NCBI RefSeq assembly: GCF_030811215.1
Contig: NZ_JAUSQM010000001.1
Coordinates: forward strand, 2,976,001 to 3,040,000
Origin: Nocardioides massiliensis
Lineage (GTDB): Bacteria; Actinomycetota; Actinomycetes; Propionibacteriales; Nocardioidaceae
DNA length: 64,000 nucleotides
Direction: 5' to 3'
The position numbers and the translations under genes are program-made. The stretch's first letter is position 1. Every line of letters begins with the position of its first letter. The notes beneath the pieces are model-generated. The model saw only the letters and a program-made list of their open reading frames with translations, did not search any database and had not been told where the DNA came from. This document shows positions 54,612 through 63,181 of this stretch, in pieces.

Positions 54612-55613
54612 TCAGTCCTCGCGCAGAGCCTCGCCCTCGACCTGGGAGAGCTCCACGTCGGGCGTCGCCTCCGGGTGCCGCTTGGCGTAGACCAGGCTCG
54701 CCACGGTGGTGATGACGAGGATGCCGAGGATCACGCTCAGCGAGATGCCGGTCGGCACGTGCGGGACGGCCGCGTTGATGTCCTCGTGGATCCACGTGAT
54801 GATCAGCTTCACGCCGATGAACCCGAGGATGATCGACAGGCCGATCGACAAGAAGACCAGCTTGTCGAGCAGGCCGTGGATGAGGAAGTAGAGCGCGCGC
54901 AGTCCCAGCAGCGCGAAGGCGTTCGTGGCGAAGACGATGAACGGGTCGCGCGTGATCCCGAAGACGGCGGGGATCGAGTCGAGGGCGAACAGCACGTCGG
55001 TGCCGGCGATCGCCACGAAGACGATCAGCAGCGGGGTCACGACCCGCTTGCCGTTCTCCTTGATGGTCAGCGCGGTGCCGTGGTACTCGTCCGTCGTCGG
55101 CAGGACCTTCTGCACCCATCGCACCAGCGCGTTGTCGGCGTCTGGCTCCTCGTTGCGATGGCGCGCCAGCTGGACCGCGGTGTAGATGAGGAACAGCCCG
55201 AAGACCAAGAACATGAAGGAGAACAGGCTCAGCGCCGCCGCCCCGATGAGGATGAAGATCGCGCGGAGGACGAGCGCCGCAGCGATGCCGAAGAGCAGCA
55301 CGCGTTGCTGGAGCACGTCGGGCACCGAGAACTTCGTCATGATGATGAGGAAGACGAAGAGGTTGTCGACCGACAGGCTCTTCTCGACGATGTAGCCGGC
55401 GTAGTACTCCGTACCGGCTTGGCCGCCGTGGAACCAGATCACGAACAGCCCGAAGACCAACGCGACGACGATGTAGAACACCGACCAGATCGTCGCCTCA
55501 CGCATGCCGACGTGGTGCGGCTTGCGCGCAGCGATGATGAAGTCGAGGGTCAGCAGGACGACGACGATGCCGATCGTCACTGCCCACCATGTCAGGGACG
55601 AGCTTTCAGCCAC
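54612..55613 (-). CDS. terC: TerC/Alx-family integral membrane protein, probable Mn2+ exporter
   Basis: 333 aa with about eight hydrophobic helices; the TerC metal motifs are seen in SVDNLFVFLIIM and GTDVLFALDSIPAVFGIT, both with Asp inside a membrane segment. TerC/Alx proteins export manganese. GTG start; about 130 bases upstream is a probable yybP-ykoY riboswitch, which would make it manganese-responsive. Confidence 0.92.
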   Translation of the reverse strand: MAESSSLTWWAVTIGIVVVLLTLDFIIAARKPHHVGMREATIWSVFYIVVALVFGLFVIWFHGGQAGTEYYAGYIVEKSLSVDNLFVFLIIMTKFSVPDVLQQRVLLFGIAAALVLRAIFILIGAAALSLFSFMFLVFGLFLIYTAVQLARHRNEEPDADNALVRWVQKVLPTTDEYHGTALTIKENGKRVVTPLLIVFVAIAGTDVLFALDSIPAVFGITRDPFIVFATNAFALLGLRALYFLIHGLLDKLVFLSIGLSIILGFIGVKLIITWIHEDINAAVPHVPTGISLSVILGILVITTVASLVYAKRHPEATPDVELSQVEGEALRED

Positions 55614-55644
55614 GAGGGGTCCTCTCCGGTGTGCAGGCGACCGC

Positions 55645-55760
55645 CGGTCGCCACAGTCTCGCCGGAGGTCTCTTCCGCTCGGTGTGCCCGAGCCGGCGAC
55701 ACCGGAACCCCCTGAGGGACTCGTGATGACGACGTCGCCGCGGGGGAATACTCCCCTCCA
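55645..55760 (-). ncRNA. Probable yybP-ykoY manganese riboswitch upstream of terC
   Basis: Read on the minus strand it begins with GGGGAGTATTCCCCC, continues through GTCGTCATCACGAG, and ends with GGCGAGACTG. These blocks correspond to the conserved L1 GGGGAGUA, the GUCGUCA region and the L3 GCGAGAC region of yybP-ykoY. It precedes terC, its usual partner. Fold was not computed. Confidence 0.7.
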
Positions 55761-55809
55761 AGTCGATAGTCATTGTGACAGGCCGAGCCAGCGCTCCCGA
55801 CCGGCAGGG

Positions 55810-57915
55810 TCAGCGGGTCGCCTCCATCATCTGCCGCAGCTCCTTCTTGAGGTCGCTGATCTCGTCGCGCAGGCGGGCCGCGACCTCGAACTGCAGCTCG
55901 GCGGCCGCCGCCTTCATCTGGTCGGTGAGGGTCTGGACCAGGGCCGCCAGCTCGGTCGCGGGCATCGCGCCCTGCGAGGTGTCGGCCGCCCGGCCCAGGA
56001 CCGGGACCGGCGAGCCGGGCTTCGCCGGGTCACCCTTGGTCCAGCCGGCCAGCAGCTCCGCGGTGCTCTCCTCCTCGCGGGCGAGCATCTCGGTGATGTC
56101 GGCGATCTTCTTGCGCAGTGGCTGCGGGTCGACGCCGTGCAGCTTGTTGTAGGCGACCTGCTTCTCACGCCGGCGGTTGGTCTCCTCGATCGCCGACTCC
56201 ATGGACGGGGTGATCTTGTCGGCATACATGTGCACCTGGCCCGACACGTTGCGTGCCGCGCGCCCGATCGTCTGGATCAGCGACTTGTCGGAGCGCAGGA
56301 AGCCCTCCTTGTCGGCGTCGAGGATCGCCACCAGCGAGACCTCGGGCAGGTCGAGACCCTCGCGCAGCAGGTTGATGCCGACGAGAACGTCGTACTCCCC
56401 CAGCCTCAGCTCGCGCAGCAGCTCGATCCGGCGCAGCGTGTCGACCTCGCTGTGGAGGTAGCGGGTGCGGATGCCGGCCTCGAGGAGGTAGTCGGTGAGG
56501 TCCTCGGACATCTTCTTGGTCAGGGTCGTGACGAGGACCCGCTCGTTGCGGTCGGCGCGCTCGCGGATCTCGGAGATCAGGTCGTCGATCTGGCCCTTGG
56601 TGGGCTTGATGATGACCTCGGGGTCGACCAGGCCGGTCGGGCGGATGATCTGCTCGACGGCGTTCGCAGGCCCACCGGTCTTGGCGAGCTCGTAGTCGCC
56701 CGGCGTCGCGGAGAGGTAGATCGTCTGCCCGATCCGCTCGAGGAACTCCTCCCAGCGCAGCGGTCGGTTGTCCATCGCGCTGGGGAGGCGGAAGCCGTGC
56801 TCGACGAGGTTGCGCTTGCGGGACATGTCGCCTTCGTACATCCCGCCGATCTGTGGGACGGCGACGTGGGACTCGTCGATGACGAGCAGGAAGTCCTCGG
56901 GGAAGTAGTCGAGCAGGGTATTGGGCGCGCTGCCGCGGCTGCGGCCGTCCATGTGCATCGAGTAGTTCTCGATCCCGGAGCAGGACCCGACCTGACGCAT
57001 CATCTCGATGTCGTAGGTCGTGCGCATGCGCAGCCGCTGCGCCTCGAGCATCTTGCCCTGGCGCTCGAAGACCTCGAGCTGCTCGGCCAGCTCGGCCTCG
57101 ATGCCGGCGATCGCCCGCTCCATGCGCTCGGGGCCGGCGACGTAGTGCGACGCCGGGAAGACGTAGAGCTCGGTGTCCTCGGTGAGCACCTCACAGGTGA
57201 CCGGGTGCAGCGTCATCAGCCGCTCGATCTCGTCGCCGAAGAACTCGACCCGGATCGCCAGCTCCTCGTAGACCGGGAAGATCTCGAGGGTGTCACCGCG
57301 CACGCGGAAGGTGCCGCGAGCGAAGTTGAGGTCGTTGCGGGAGTACTGGATCTCCACCAGTCGGCGCAGCAGCGCGTCGCGCTCGAGCGAGTCGTCACCG
57401 ACGCGCAGCCGGACCATCCGGTCGACGTACTCCTGGGGCGTGCCGAGGCCATAGATGCACGACACCGTCGAGACCACGATGACGTCGCGCCGGGTCAGCA
57501 GCGAGTTGGTCGCCGAGTGCCGCAGCCGCTCGACCTCCTCGTTGATGGAGGAGTCCTTCTCGATGTAGGTGTCGGTCTGGGGGACGTAGGCCTCGGGCTG
57601 GTAGTAGTCGTAGTAGGAGACGAAGTACTCGACCGCGTTGTGGGGGAACAGCTGGCGCAGCTCGTTGGCGAACTGCGCCGCCAGGGTCTTGTTGGGCTGC
57701 ATCACCAGGACCGGCCGCTGCAGCCGCTCGGCGACCCACGCGACGGTGGCGGTCTTGCCCGTGCCGGTGGCACCGAGCAGGACGACGTCCTGCTCGCCGG
57801 CCTTGATGCGGCGCTCGATCTCGGCGATCGCAGCCGGCTGGTCACCCGACGGCGAGTAGTCCGAGACGACATCGAAGGGGGCGACCTTGCGCTCGAGGTC
57901 GGTGACGGGTCTCAT
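55810..57915 (-). CDS. uvrB: Excinuclease ABC subunit B
   Basis: 701-aa DNA-repair helicase-like protein. Walker A GATGTGKT near residue 50, beta-hairpin [10 protein letters not shown] with [18 protein letters not shown]-box-like VIDESHV, motif [12 protein letters not shown], and a C-terminal UVR coiled coil that binds UvrC. ATG 57915 gives [14 protein letters not shown]; a longer frame upstream is antisense to the lipoprotein. Usual length. Confidence 0.96.
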   Translation of the reverse strand: MRPVTDLERKVAPFDVVSDYSPSGDQPAAIAEIERRIKAGEQDVVLLGATGTGKTATVAWVAERLQRPVLVMQPNKTLAAQFANELRQLFPHNAVEYFVSYYDYYQPEAYVPQTDTYIEKDSSINEEVERLRHSATNSLLTRRDVIVVSTVSCIYGLGTPQEYVDRMVRLRVGDDSLERDALLRRLVEIQYSRNDLNFARGTFRVRGDTLEIFPVYEELAIRVEFFGDEIERLMTLHPVTCEVLTEDTELYVFPASHYVAGPERMERAIAGIEAELAEQLEVFERQGKMLEAQRLRMRTTYDIEMMRQVGSCSGIENYSMHMDGRSRGSAPNTLLDYFPEDFLLVIDESHVAVPQIGGMYEGDMSRKRNLVEHGFRLPSAMDNRPLRWEEFLERIGQTIYLSATPGDYELAKTGGPANAVEQIIRPTGLVDPEVIIKPTKGQIDDLISEIRERADRNERVLVTTLTKKMSEDLTDYLLEAGIRTRYLHSEVDTLRRIELLRELRLGEYDVLVGINLLREGLDLPEVSLVAILDADKEGFLRSDKSLIQTIGRAARNVSGQVHMYADKITPSMESAIEETNRRREKQVAYNKLHGVDPQPLRKKIADITEMLAREEESTAELLAGWTKGDPAKPGSPVPVLGRAADTSQGAMPATELAALVQTLTDQMKAAAAELQFEVAARLRDEISDLKKELRQMMEATR

Positions 57916-58021
57916 GTCAGCCAGCGTACGAGCGACCACCGACAACGCGCCTGACAGCGCGCTCGCCAGCACGGGTCGACCGGGCCGGGAACCGCGCGCC
58001 GCAGCCAGGCGTCGTACCTCC

Positions 58022-58471
58022 GTGCGCCTCCCGATCCCGCTCCTGCTCCTCCTCGGCCTCCTGGTCCTCACCGGCTGCGGCTCCGACACCTCCGCCCGCG
58101 CCGGGCAGGAGGACGACCGGCTGCCCGACGGCTCCTGGACCCTCATCGAGGCGCGTGACGCTGCTGGTGCGCTCGCGCTCGTCGACGCCCGACCCGTGAC
58201 CCTGGAAGTGGCCGACACCGAGGTGCGCGGCCAGGTCTGCAACACCTACTTCGCGACGGCGGGCGCATCCGGGGACGGTCCGCTGCTCACCGGGCTGGGA
58301 GCGACCGAGATGGGGTGCCTGCCCGCGTCGGTGATGGAGCTCGAGAGCCGCTACCTCGCCGCACTCGGCGCCGTCACCGGTGTCGAGCGTCCCGGGAATG
58401 CCCTCGTCCTGACCGGCGACGCGGTCCGGCTGACCTTCGAGCCCGCCCCCGCACCCGCCACCGGGGACTGA
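58022..58471 (+). CDS. META-domain lipoprotein
   Basis: 149 aa. Signal peptide with lipobox LVLTGC (Cys about residue 19), then a META/HslJ-like domain with the characteristic CNTYF and [12 protein letters not shown] pieces holding a probable disulphide pair. GTG 58022 gives a normal-length signal peptide; a longer upstream start would put 45 extra residues before it. Divergent from uvrB. Function of the family is poorly defined. Confidence 0.82.
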   Translation: MRLPIPLLLLLGLLVLTGCGSDTSARAGQEDDRLPDGSWTLIEARDAAGALALVDARPVTLEVADTEVRGQVCNTYFATAGASGDGPLLTGLGATEMGCLPASVMELESRYLAALGAVTGVERPGNALVLTGDAVRLTFEPAPAPATGD

Positions 58472-58512
58472 CGCTGCGCGCCGCGCGGTGGAGCACCTGA
58501 CAAGATGACGTC

Positions 58513-59814
58513 GTGGCCCGGCGTACCTCTGCTCCCGAACCCGCGCTGGTGACGGCGTTGCGGGCCGCCCTGCCCGTGTGGCCCGTCGTGCGTCGCGTGC
58601 TGATGACCGTCTTCGGCCTGCAGCTGCTCCTCGCGATCTCGCTGACCCTGGTGGACTCCTACCGCCGGCGCGGGAAGCGACCGGCGAAGTTCCCGGTCAC
58701 GCCCCCGACGGCGGTGGAGGTCGAGGGCGGGACCGTCACGACGTACACCTTCGGGCAGGACCTGTACGACGACATGCTCGAGGCGATCGCGGGCGCCCGG
58801 TCGCGCATCCTCTTCGAGACCTACATCTGGAAGGGCGACGCGGTCGGGGAGCGCTTCAAGCGGGCGCTCACCGAGGCGGCCGAGCGCGGGGTGGACGTCT
58901 ACGTCATCTACGACGGCTTCGCCAACCTCGTGGTGCCGCGGCGCTTCAAACGCTTCTCCCCCGCCCTCCGGGTGCTGGAGTTCCCCGTCTACAACGCCGG
59001 GCTGCGGCCCTTCGACCTGCGTCGCTACGGTCGCGATCACCGCAAGATCCTCGTCGTCGACGACCAGGTCGGCTTCGTCGGCGGCTACAACGTCGGTACG
59101 GCGTACGCCACCGAGTGGCGCGACACGCACTGCCGCATCACCGGTCCCGGCGTGTTCGACCTCAGTCGGGCGTTCGCCGACTTCTGGAACCTGCACCGCC
59201 GCAGCCGCGGCCGCATGGGGCGCCACGTCGATCGGCCGCTGCTGCTCGAGACCGTGGCGGACTGGGCGCCGCACATCCGGGTGCACCGCAACGTGCCGCG
59301 GATGTGGATGTTCCCGATCCGGTCGATGTATCTCGAGGCGATCAACCGCGCCCAGCACCACATCTGGATGACCCACGCCTACTTCATCCCCGACGAGGAC
59401 TTCGTCGACAGTCTCGTCGCCGCTGCGCAGCGCGGGGTCGACGTACGCCTGCTGGTGCCGGCCAAGTCCAACCACGTGGTGGCCGACTGGCTCTCGCGCG
59501 GCTACTACTCCCAGCTGCTCGCCGCCGGGATCCGGATCTTCCGCTACACCGGCGCGATGGTCCACGCGAAGACCGCGACCATCGACGGCAGCTGGTCGAC
59601 GATCGGCACGGCCAACATCGACCGGCTCAGCATGACCGGCAACTACGAGGTCAACGTCGAGTTCATCGACCCCGCCATGGCCGCGAAGATGGAGACCATC
59701 TTCCGCACCGACCTCGGCAACTGCACCGAGCTGCGCGCCGACGAGTGGACCGCGCGCGGGATCCACCGCCGCTTCACCGAGGCCGTGCTCGCTCCCCTGC
59801 GCCCCCTGCTCTGA
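58513..59814 (+). CDS. Phospholipase D-family cardiolipin-synthase-like enzyme
   Basis: 433 aa. Membrane segment at about 28-45, then two HKD motifs: HRKILVVDD (about 177) and HAKTATIDG (about 350), with GYNVGTAYATEWRD and GTANIDRLSM. The two HxKxxxxD motifs make a bacterial cardiolipin-synthase or phosphatidyltransferase likely. GTG start 41 bp after the lipoprotein gene. Confidence 0.88.
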   Translation: MARRTSAPEPALVTALRAALPVWPVVRRVLMTVFGLQLLLAISLTLVDSYRRRGKRPAKFPVTPPTAVEVEGGTVTTYTFGQDLYDDMLEAIAGARSRILFETYIWKGDAVGERFKRALTEAAERGVDVYVIYDGFANLVVPRRFKRFSPALRVLEFPVYNAGLRPFDLRRYGRDHRKILVVDDQVGFVGGYNVGTAYATEWRDTHCRITGPGVFDLSRAFADFWNLHRRSRGRMGRHVDRPLLLETVADWAPHIRVHRNVPRMWMFPIRSMYLEAINRAQHHIWMTHAYFIPDEDFVDSLVAAAQRGVDVRLLVPAKSNHVVADWLSRGYYSQLLAAGIRIFRYTGAMVHAKTATIDGSWSTIGTANIDRLSMTGNYEVNVEFIDPAMAAKMETIFRTDLGNCTELRADEWTARGIHRRFTEAVLAPLRPLL

Positions 59815-59852
59815 TCCCGTCGTCCCTGGGCGCCGCATCCCGAGACAATTGC

Positions 59853-59866
59853 GAACACTGATGTTC
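59853..59866. promoter_or_regulatory. Candidate operator upstream of SDR-CMD-tetR operon
   Basis: GAACA-N4-TGTTC imperfect palindrome 23 bases upstream of the SDR start; a possible TetR site. Weak evidence on its own. Confidence 0.4.
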
Positions 59867-59888
59867 TTCGGACTGGTAGATTCCCGCC

Positions 59889-60794
59889 ATGACACGACGA
59901 CCCGACCTGCGCTCCCTCCGCAACCGCGCGGTCTTCATCACCGGTGCCGCCAGCGGCATCGGTCGTGCCACTGCCCTGCGTGCCGCCGCGGACGGCGCGC
60001 GCCTCTACCTCACCGACCTGCGAGCCGGCGACCTCGAGCAGACGGTCGCCGAGATCCGCGCGAGCGGCGGCCAGGTCGACTACTTCCGTGCCGGTGACAT
60101 CAGCGACTACGAGACCGTGCGCGCGATGGGTGAGGAGATCACTGCCGCCCACGGCGCGATGGACGTGGTCATGAACATCGCCGGCATCTCGTCGTGGGGC
60201 ACGGTCCAGTCCCTCGACCACGCGCGGTGGCGCGCCATGGTCGAGGTCAACCTCATGGGTCCGATCCACGTCATCGAGACCTTCCTCCCACCGATGATCG
60301 ACGCCGGTCGCGGTGGTCACCTCGTCAACGTCTCCTCGGCCGCCGGGCTCATCGGCATGCCCTGGCACGCCGCCTACAGCGCCAGCAAGTTCGGCCTGCG
60401 CGGGGTCTCGGAGGTGCTGCGCTTCGACCTGCACCGACACGGCATCGGGGTCAGCCTCGTGTGCCCCGGCGCCGTGGCGACAGGTCTCACCGAGACCATC
60501 GACGTCGCCGGCATCGACACCACCGCCCCGCGTTTCGCCAAGGCGCGCGCGCACTTCGTCAAGCGGGCGGCGAGCCCCGACGAGGCGGCCGTGGCCATCC
60601 TGCGCGGCGTCGCGAAGAACACCTACTGGGTCTACACCTCCTTCGACATCCGGCTGGCCCACTGGGCCCAGCGGATGGTGCCGCCGGCGTACGTCCTGGC
60701 GATGCGCGCCTTCAACGCAGGCGCCAACCGCGCCCTGCCCGAGGTCGGTCGCGCACGCCGGCCCGAGCTCGATCGCACGACGGCCGCGTCATGA
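59889..60794 (+). CDS. Short-chain dehydrogenase/reductase
   Basis: 301 aa, TGAASGIGRA, NIAG, NVSSAAG and YSASKFG motifs, with a C-terminal extension of about 50 residues (THWAQRM-like hydrophobic end). Such C-terminally extended SDRs often act on lipids. Its stop overlaps the next ATG (ATGA), so it is coupled to a CMD-family gene and a TetR gene. Substrate unknown. Confidence 0.85.
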   Translation: MTRRPDLRSLRNRAVFITGAASGIGRATALRAAADGARLYLTDLRAGDLEQTVAEIRASGGQVDYFRAGDISDYETVRAMGEEITAAHGAMDVVMNIAGISSWGTVQSLDHARWRAMVEVNLMGPIHVIETFLPPMIDAGRGGHLVNVSSAAGLIGMPWHAAYSASKFGLRGVSEVLRFDLHRHGIGVSLVCPGAVATGLTETIDVAGIDTTAPRFAKARAHFVKRAASPDEAAVAILRGVAKNTYWVYTSFDIRLAHWAQRMVPPAYVLAMRAFNAGANRALPEVGRARRPELDRTTAAS

Positions 60795-61342
60795 CCCCCC
60801 GGATCACCCCCGGGGACCGTCGCCAGATCGGCATCCCCGCCTGGCTCTTCGCCAAGGCGGCGGGGCGGGTCACCGGCACCGGTCCCCCGGGGATCTTCAC
60901 CACGCTCGGCCGCACCCGGCGGCTCTTCTGGGGCTGGCTGCTGTTCGCCGGCGGCCTCATGCCGGGCGGCACCCTGCCGCGTCGGGACACCGAGCTCGTC
61001 ATCCTCCGCGTCGCCCACGTGCGTGACTGCGACTACGAGCGCACCCACCACGAGGGACTCGGCCGGCGGGTCGGACTGACCGACGCGGAGATCAGCCGCG
61101 TGGCCGAGGGCTCGCAGGCGCCCGGGTGGAGCGAGCGCCAGCAGGTCCTGCTCGAGGCGGCCGAGGAGCTGCTCGAGCGCCGCGCGCTGAGCGACGCGAC
61201 CTGGACCGCCCTGCGCGCCCACCTGAGCGAGCGCTCGTGCATCGAGTTCCTGCTTCTGGTGGGCCACTACGACATGCTTGCCACGACCCTGATGACGCTA
61301 GGGGTCGTCCCCGACGCCCCGCGGGGAGCACCGCGGCGATGA
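60791..61342 (+). CDS. Carboxymuconolactone decarboxylase/AhpD-family protein
   Basis: 183 aa. The CMD core has RVAHVRDCDYERTHHEGLGRR, where a typical CxxC is replaced by CDYERTHH, so the peroxidase-type redox pair is not complete. Overlaps both neighbours by four bases. Possibly a lipid or ring decarboxylase-like partner of the SDR. Confidence 0.75.
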   Translation: MTPRITPGDRRQIGIPAWLFAKAAGRVTGTGPPGIFTTLGRTRRLFWGWLLFAGGLMPGGTLPRRDTELVILRVAHVRDCDYERTHHEGLGRRVGLTDAEISRVAEGSQAPGWSERQQVLLEAAEELLERRALSDATWTALRAHLSERSCIEFLLLVGHYDMLATTLMTLGVVPDAPRGAPRR

Positions 61343-62016
61343 GCGCTCAGGCCAGGTCCAAGAACGGTCAGCGCCTGCCTCGTGGTCGCCACGGCCTCAG
61401 CCCGGAGGAGGTCGCCGCGCAGCAACGCGAGCGCATCCTGCTCGCGTGCGTGGAGGAGGTCGCCGAGCGGGGATACGCCGAGACCCCCGTCGCGGCGATC
61501 ATCAAGACCGCTGGCGTGTCCCGCGAGACGTTCTACCGGCTCTTCGACTCCCGCGCCGACTGCTTCCTCGCCGCCCTCGACGCTGCTGCGGGTCTCCTGC
61601 TGGTGGTGCTCGGCGAAGGCGTGGAGAAGGCCCGCGAGGCCGCACGCACCTCACGCAGCGCCGGCTTCGCGGCGGTGCTCGGCCCCTACCTCGAGGGCCT
61701 GGCGAGCGAGCCGTCCCTGGCCCGCGTCTTCCTCGTGGAGGTCTACGCCGCCGGCCCCGAGGCCGCGCGCCGCCGGGCCCGCATCCAGGACGACTTCGCG
61801 ACCGCGCTCGTCGACGTCCTCGACCTGAGCGACCCCGACGACATCTTCGCCGCCGAGGCGCTCGTCGCCGCGGTCGCCGCCCGGCTCACCGGCCTGCTCA
61901 CCGCCGGGACCGTCCCCGACGACGACCTCGGCCAGGCCATCCGCGACCTGCACGCCCCCTTCATCCGCCACGCTGCTCGCGCCTTCGGCGAGCCGGCAGT
62001 TTCACCGCCCGAGTAA
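61339..62016 (+). CDS. TetR-family transcriptional regulator
   Basis: 225 aa with a TetR helix-turn-helix (GYAETPVAAIIKTAGVSRET, FYRLFDSRADCFLA) after a basic N-terminal tail. Likely regulates its own SDR-CMD-tetR operon. Its last seven codons (PAVSPPE and stop) are provided by a copy of the 90-bp repeat, so the C-terminus was probably extended by the repeat. Confidence 0.85.
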   Translation: MSAQARSKNGQRLPRGRHGLSPEEVAAQQRERILLACVEEVAERGYAETPVAAIIKTAGVSRETFYRLFDSRADCFLAALDAAAGLLLVVLGEGVEKAREAARTSRSAGFAAVLGPYLEGLASEPSLARVFLVEVYAAGPEAARRRARIQDDFATALVDVLDLSDPDDIFAAEALVAAVAARLTGLLTAGTVPDDDLGQAIRDLHAPFIRHAARAFGEPAVSPPE

Positions 62017-62088
62017 CGAAACTGCCCGACACGCCGGGCAGTTTCGTACGACGGACGGGCGTGTCGTTCGACTGGCGGTGAAACTGCC
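61995..62088. repeat. 90-bp palindromic repeat, diverged copy 4
   Basis: Perfect 15-bp terminal inverted repeat (61995-62009 and 62074-62088) and internal GGGCAGTTTCGT blocks. Shares the GGCAGTTTCACCGCC and GGGCGTGTCGTT segments with copies 1-3. It separates a convergent tetR and mce operon and may serve as a two-way terminator. Confidence 0.85.
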
Positions 62089-62095
62089 GCGTCCC

Positions 62096-63181
62096 TCAGT
62101 CCTTGTAGTCCACCGGGCCGGGGGCATGCTGGGCGCCACGCTTGGCGACCAGGCTGTCCATCGGGCAGTGGCCGTCGCGCTGCAGGGGGCGGCGCTTCGT
62201 GGTCTTCGGGTCCAGCTCCTTGGTGTGGTAGGAGCACTGCTCGACGCCGTGGATGTTGAGGTTGATGTGCAGGTAGCCGTCACGGAACGCCGAGCCGAAC
62301 CGTGAGGTGCCGTAGGTGAGCATGTCGAGCAGCTCGCGCACGTGCGGCGTACGCGCGGCCAGGATGTCGGTCAGGCCGTGCAGGCTGGTGGTGAAGTCCG
62401 GCAGCACCCGGCGCAGGTCGCGCACGAGCAGCTGGGTGGTCGCGAGCTGTTGTGGCGACGCCTCGAGGATGTCGCGGAACTCCGGGTCGAAGTTGCGCAG
62501 GAACGCCGCGAACAGCTTCGCCGAGCGGCTCAGCTTGCGCAGCTCGGGCCCGGAGCCGGCGAGGGTCCGCAGGGTGGTGCGGCCGTTGGTGAGCAGGCGG
62601 CGGGTCTCGGGCCACACGTCGTCGAGCGCGGTGACCAGCTCGTCAGTGGAGTCGAGCAACGACTCCAGGGAGGCCTGGGAGCCCTCGGTCGCGGCGGCCA
62701 GCTCGGTGAGCACGGTCTGCACGTCGTCGGCGTCCACCTGCTGCAGGAGCCGGTCGAGCGAGCCCGTGGCCGAGGCCAGGGACACCGGCACGTCGACCGC
62801 GTCGCCGGAGATCCGGTCCCCGCTCGCGAGGAACGGTCCACCCTCGGAGGCCGGCTGGAGGTCGAGGAACTGCTCACCGACCGGGGAGAGGCTGCGCACC
62901 TCCGCCGCGGTGTCGGCCGGTACGTCGACCGGGCTGGTGATCCGCAGGGTCGCCTCTGCACCGGTCGGCGTGAGGCTGATGCTGCTGACCCGTCCGACCC
63001 GCAGCCCGCGGTAGGCGACGGCGGAGCCCTCGTAGAGACCCCCCGTGCGCTCGAGCTCGACCGTGATGGTCTGTGGCCTGGAGGAGATCGGCGTCGCGAG
63101 GATCTCCGTGCTGAGGTAGACCAGGCACCCGACCAGCGTGAGCACCAGCCCGACGATGCTGGCGACGTTCTTGTGCTTCAT
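62096..63181 (-). CDS. MceF-type sterol/lipid-uptake protein
   Basis: 361 aa. N-terminal membrane anchor (about 8-27), then the MlaD/MCE domain (ITVELERTGGLYEGSAVAYRGLRVGRV) and a long helical C-terminal part. ATG overlaps the stop of the upstream Mce protein (ATGA). As the last gene of an mce operon it corresponds to MceF; the operon is likely Mce4-like for sterol uptake, but this cannot be proved from two genes. Confidence 0.85.
   Translation of the reverse strand: MKHKNVASIVGLVLTLVGCLVYLSTEILATPISSRPQTITVELERTGGLYEGSAVAYRGLRVGRVSSISLTPTGAEATLRITSPVDVPADTAAEVRSLSPVGEQFLDLQPASEGGPFLASGDRISGDAVDVPVSLASATGSLDRLLQQVDADDVQTVLTELAAATEGSQASLESLLDSTDELVTALDDVWPETRRLLTNGRTTLRTLAGSGPELRKLSRSAKLFAAFLRNFDPEFRDILEASPQQLATTQLLVRDLRRVLPDFTTSLHGLTDILAARTPHVRELLDMLTYGTSRFGSAFRDGYLHINLNIHGVEQCSYHTKELDPKTTKRRPLQRDGHCPMDSLVAKRGAQHAPGPVDYKD

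Noticed and set aside
55504-57954. 816-codon plus-strand frame opposite uvrB
   Set aside because: It is antisense to a very well conserved gene and spans the terC promoter.
59874-59888. KstR box upstream of the SDR-CMD-tetR operon
   Set aside because: No AACNNGTT core is present; the GAACA/TGTTC site has a different spacing.
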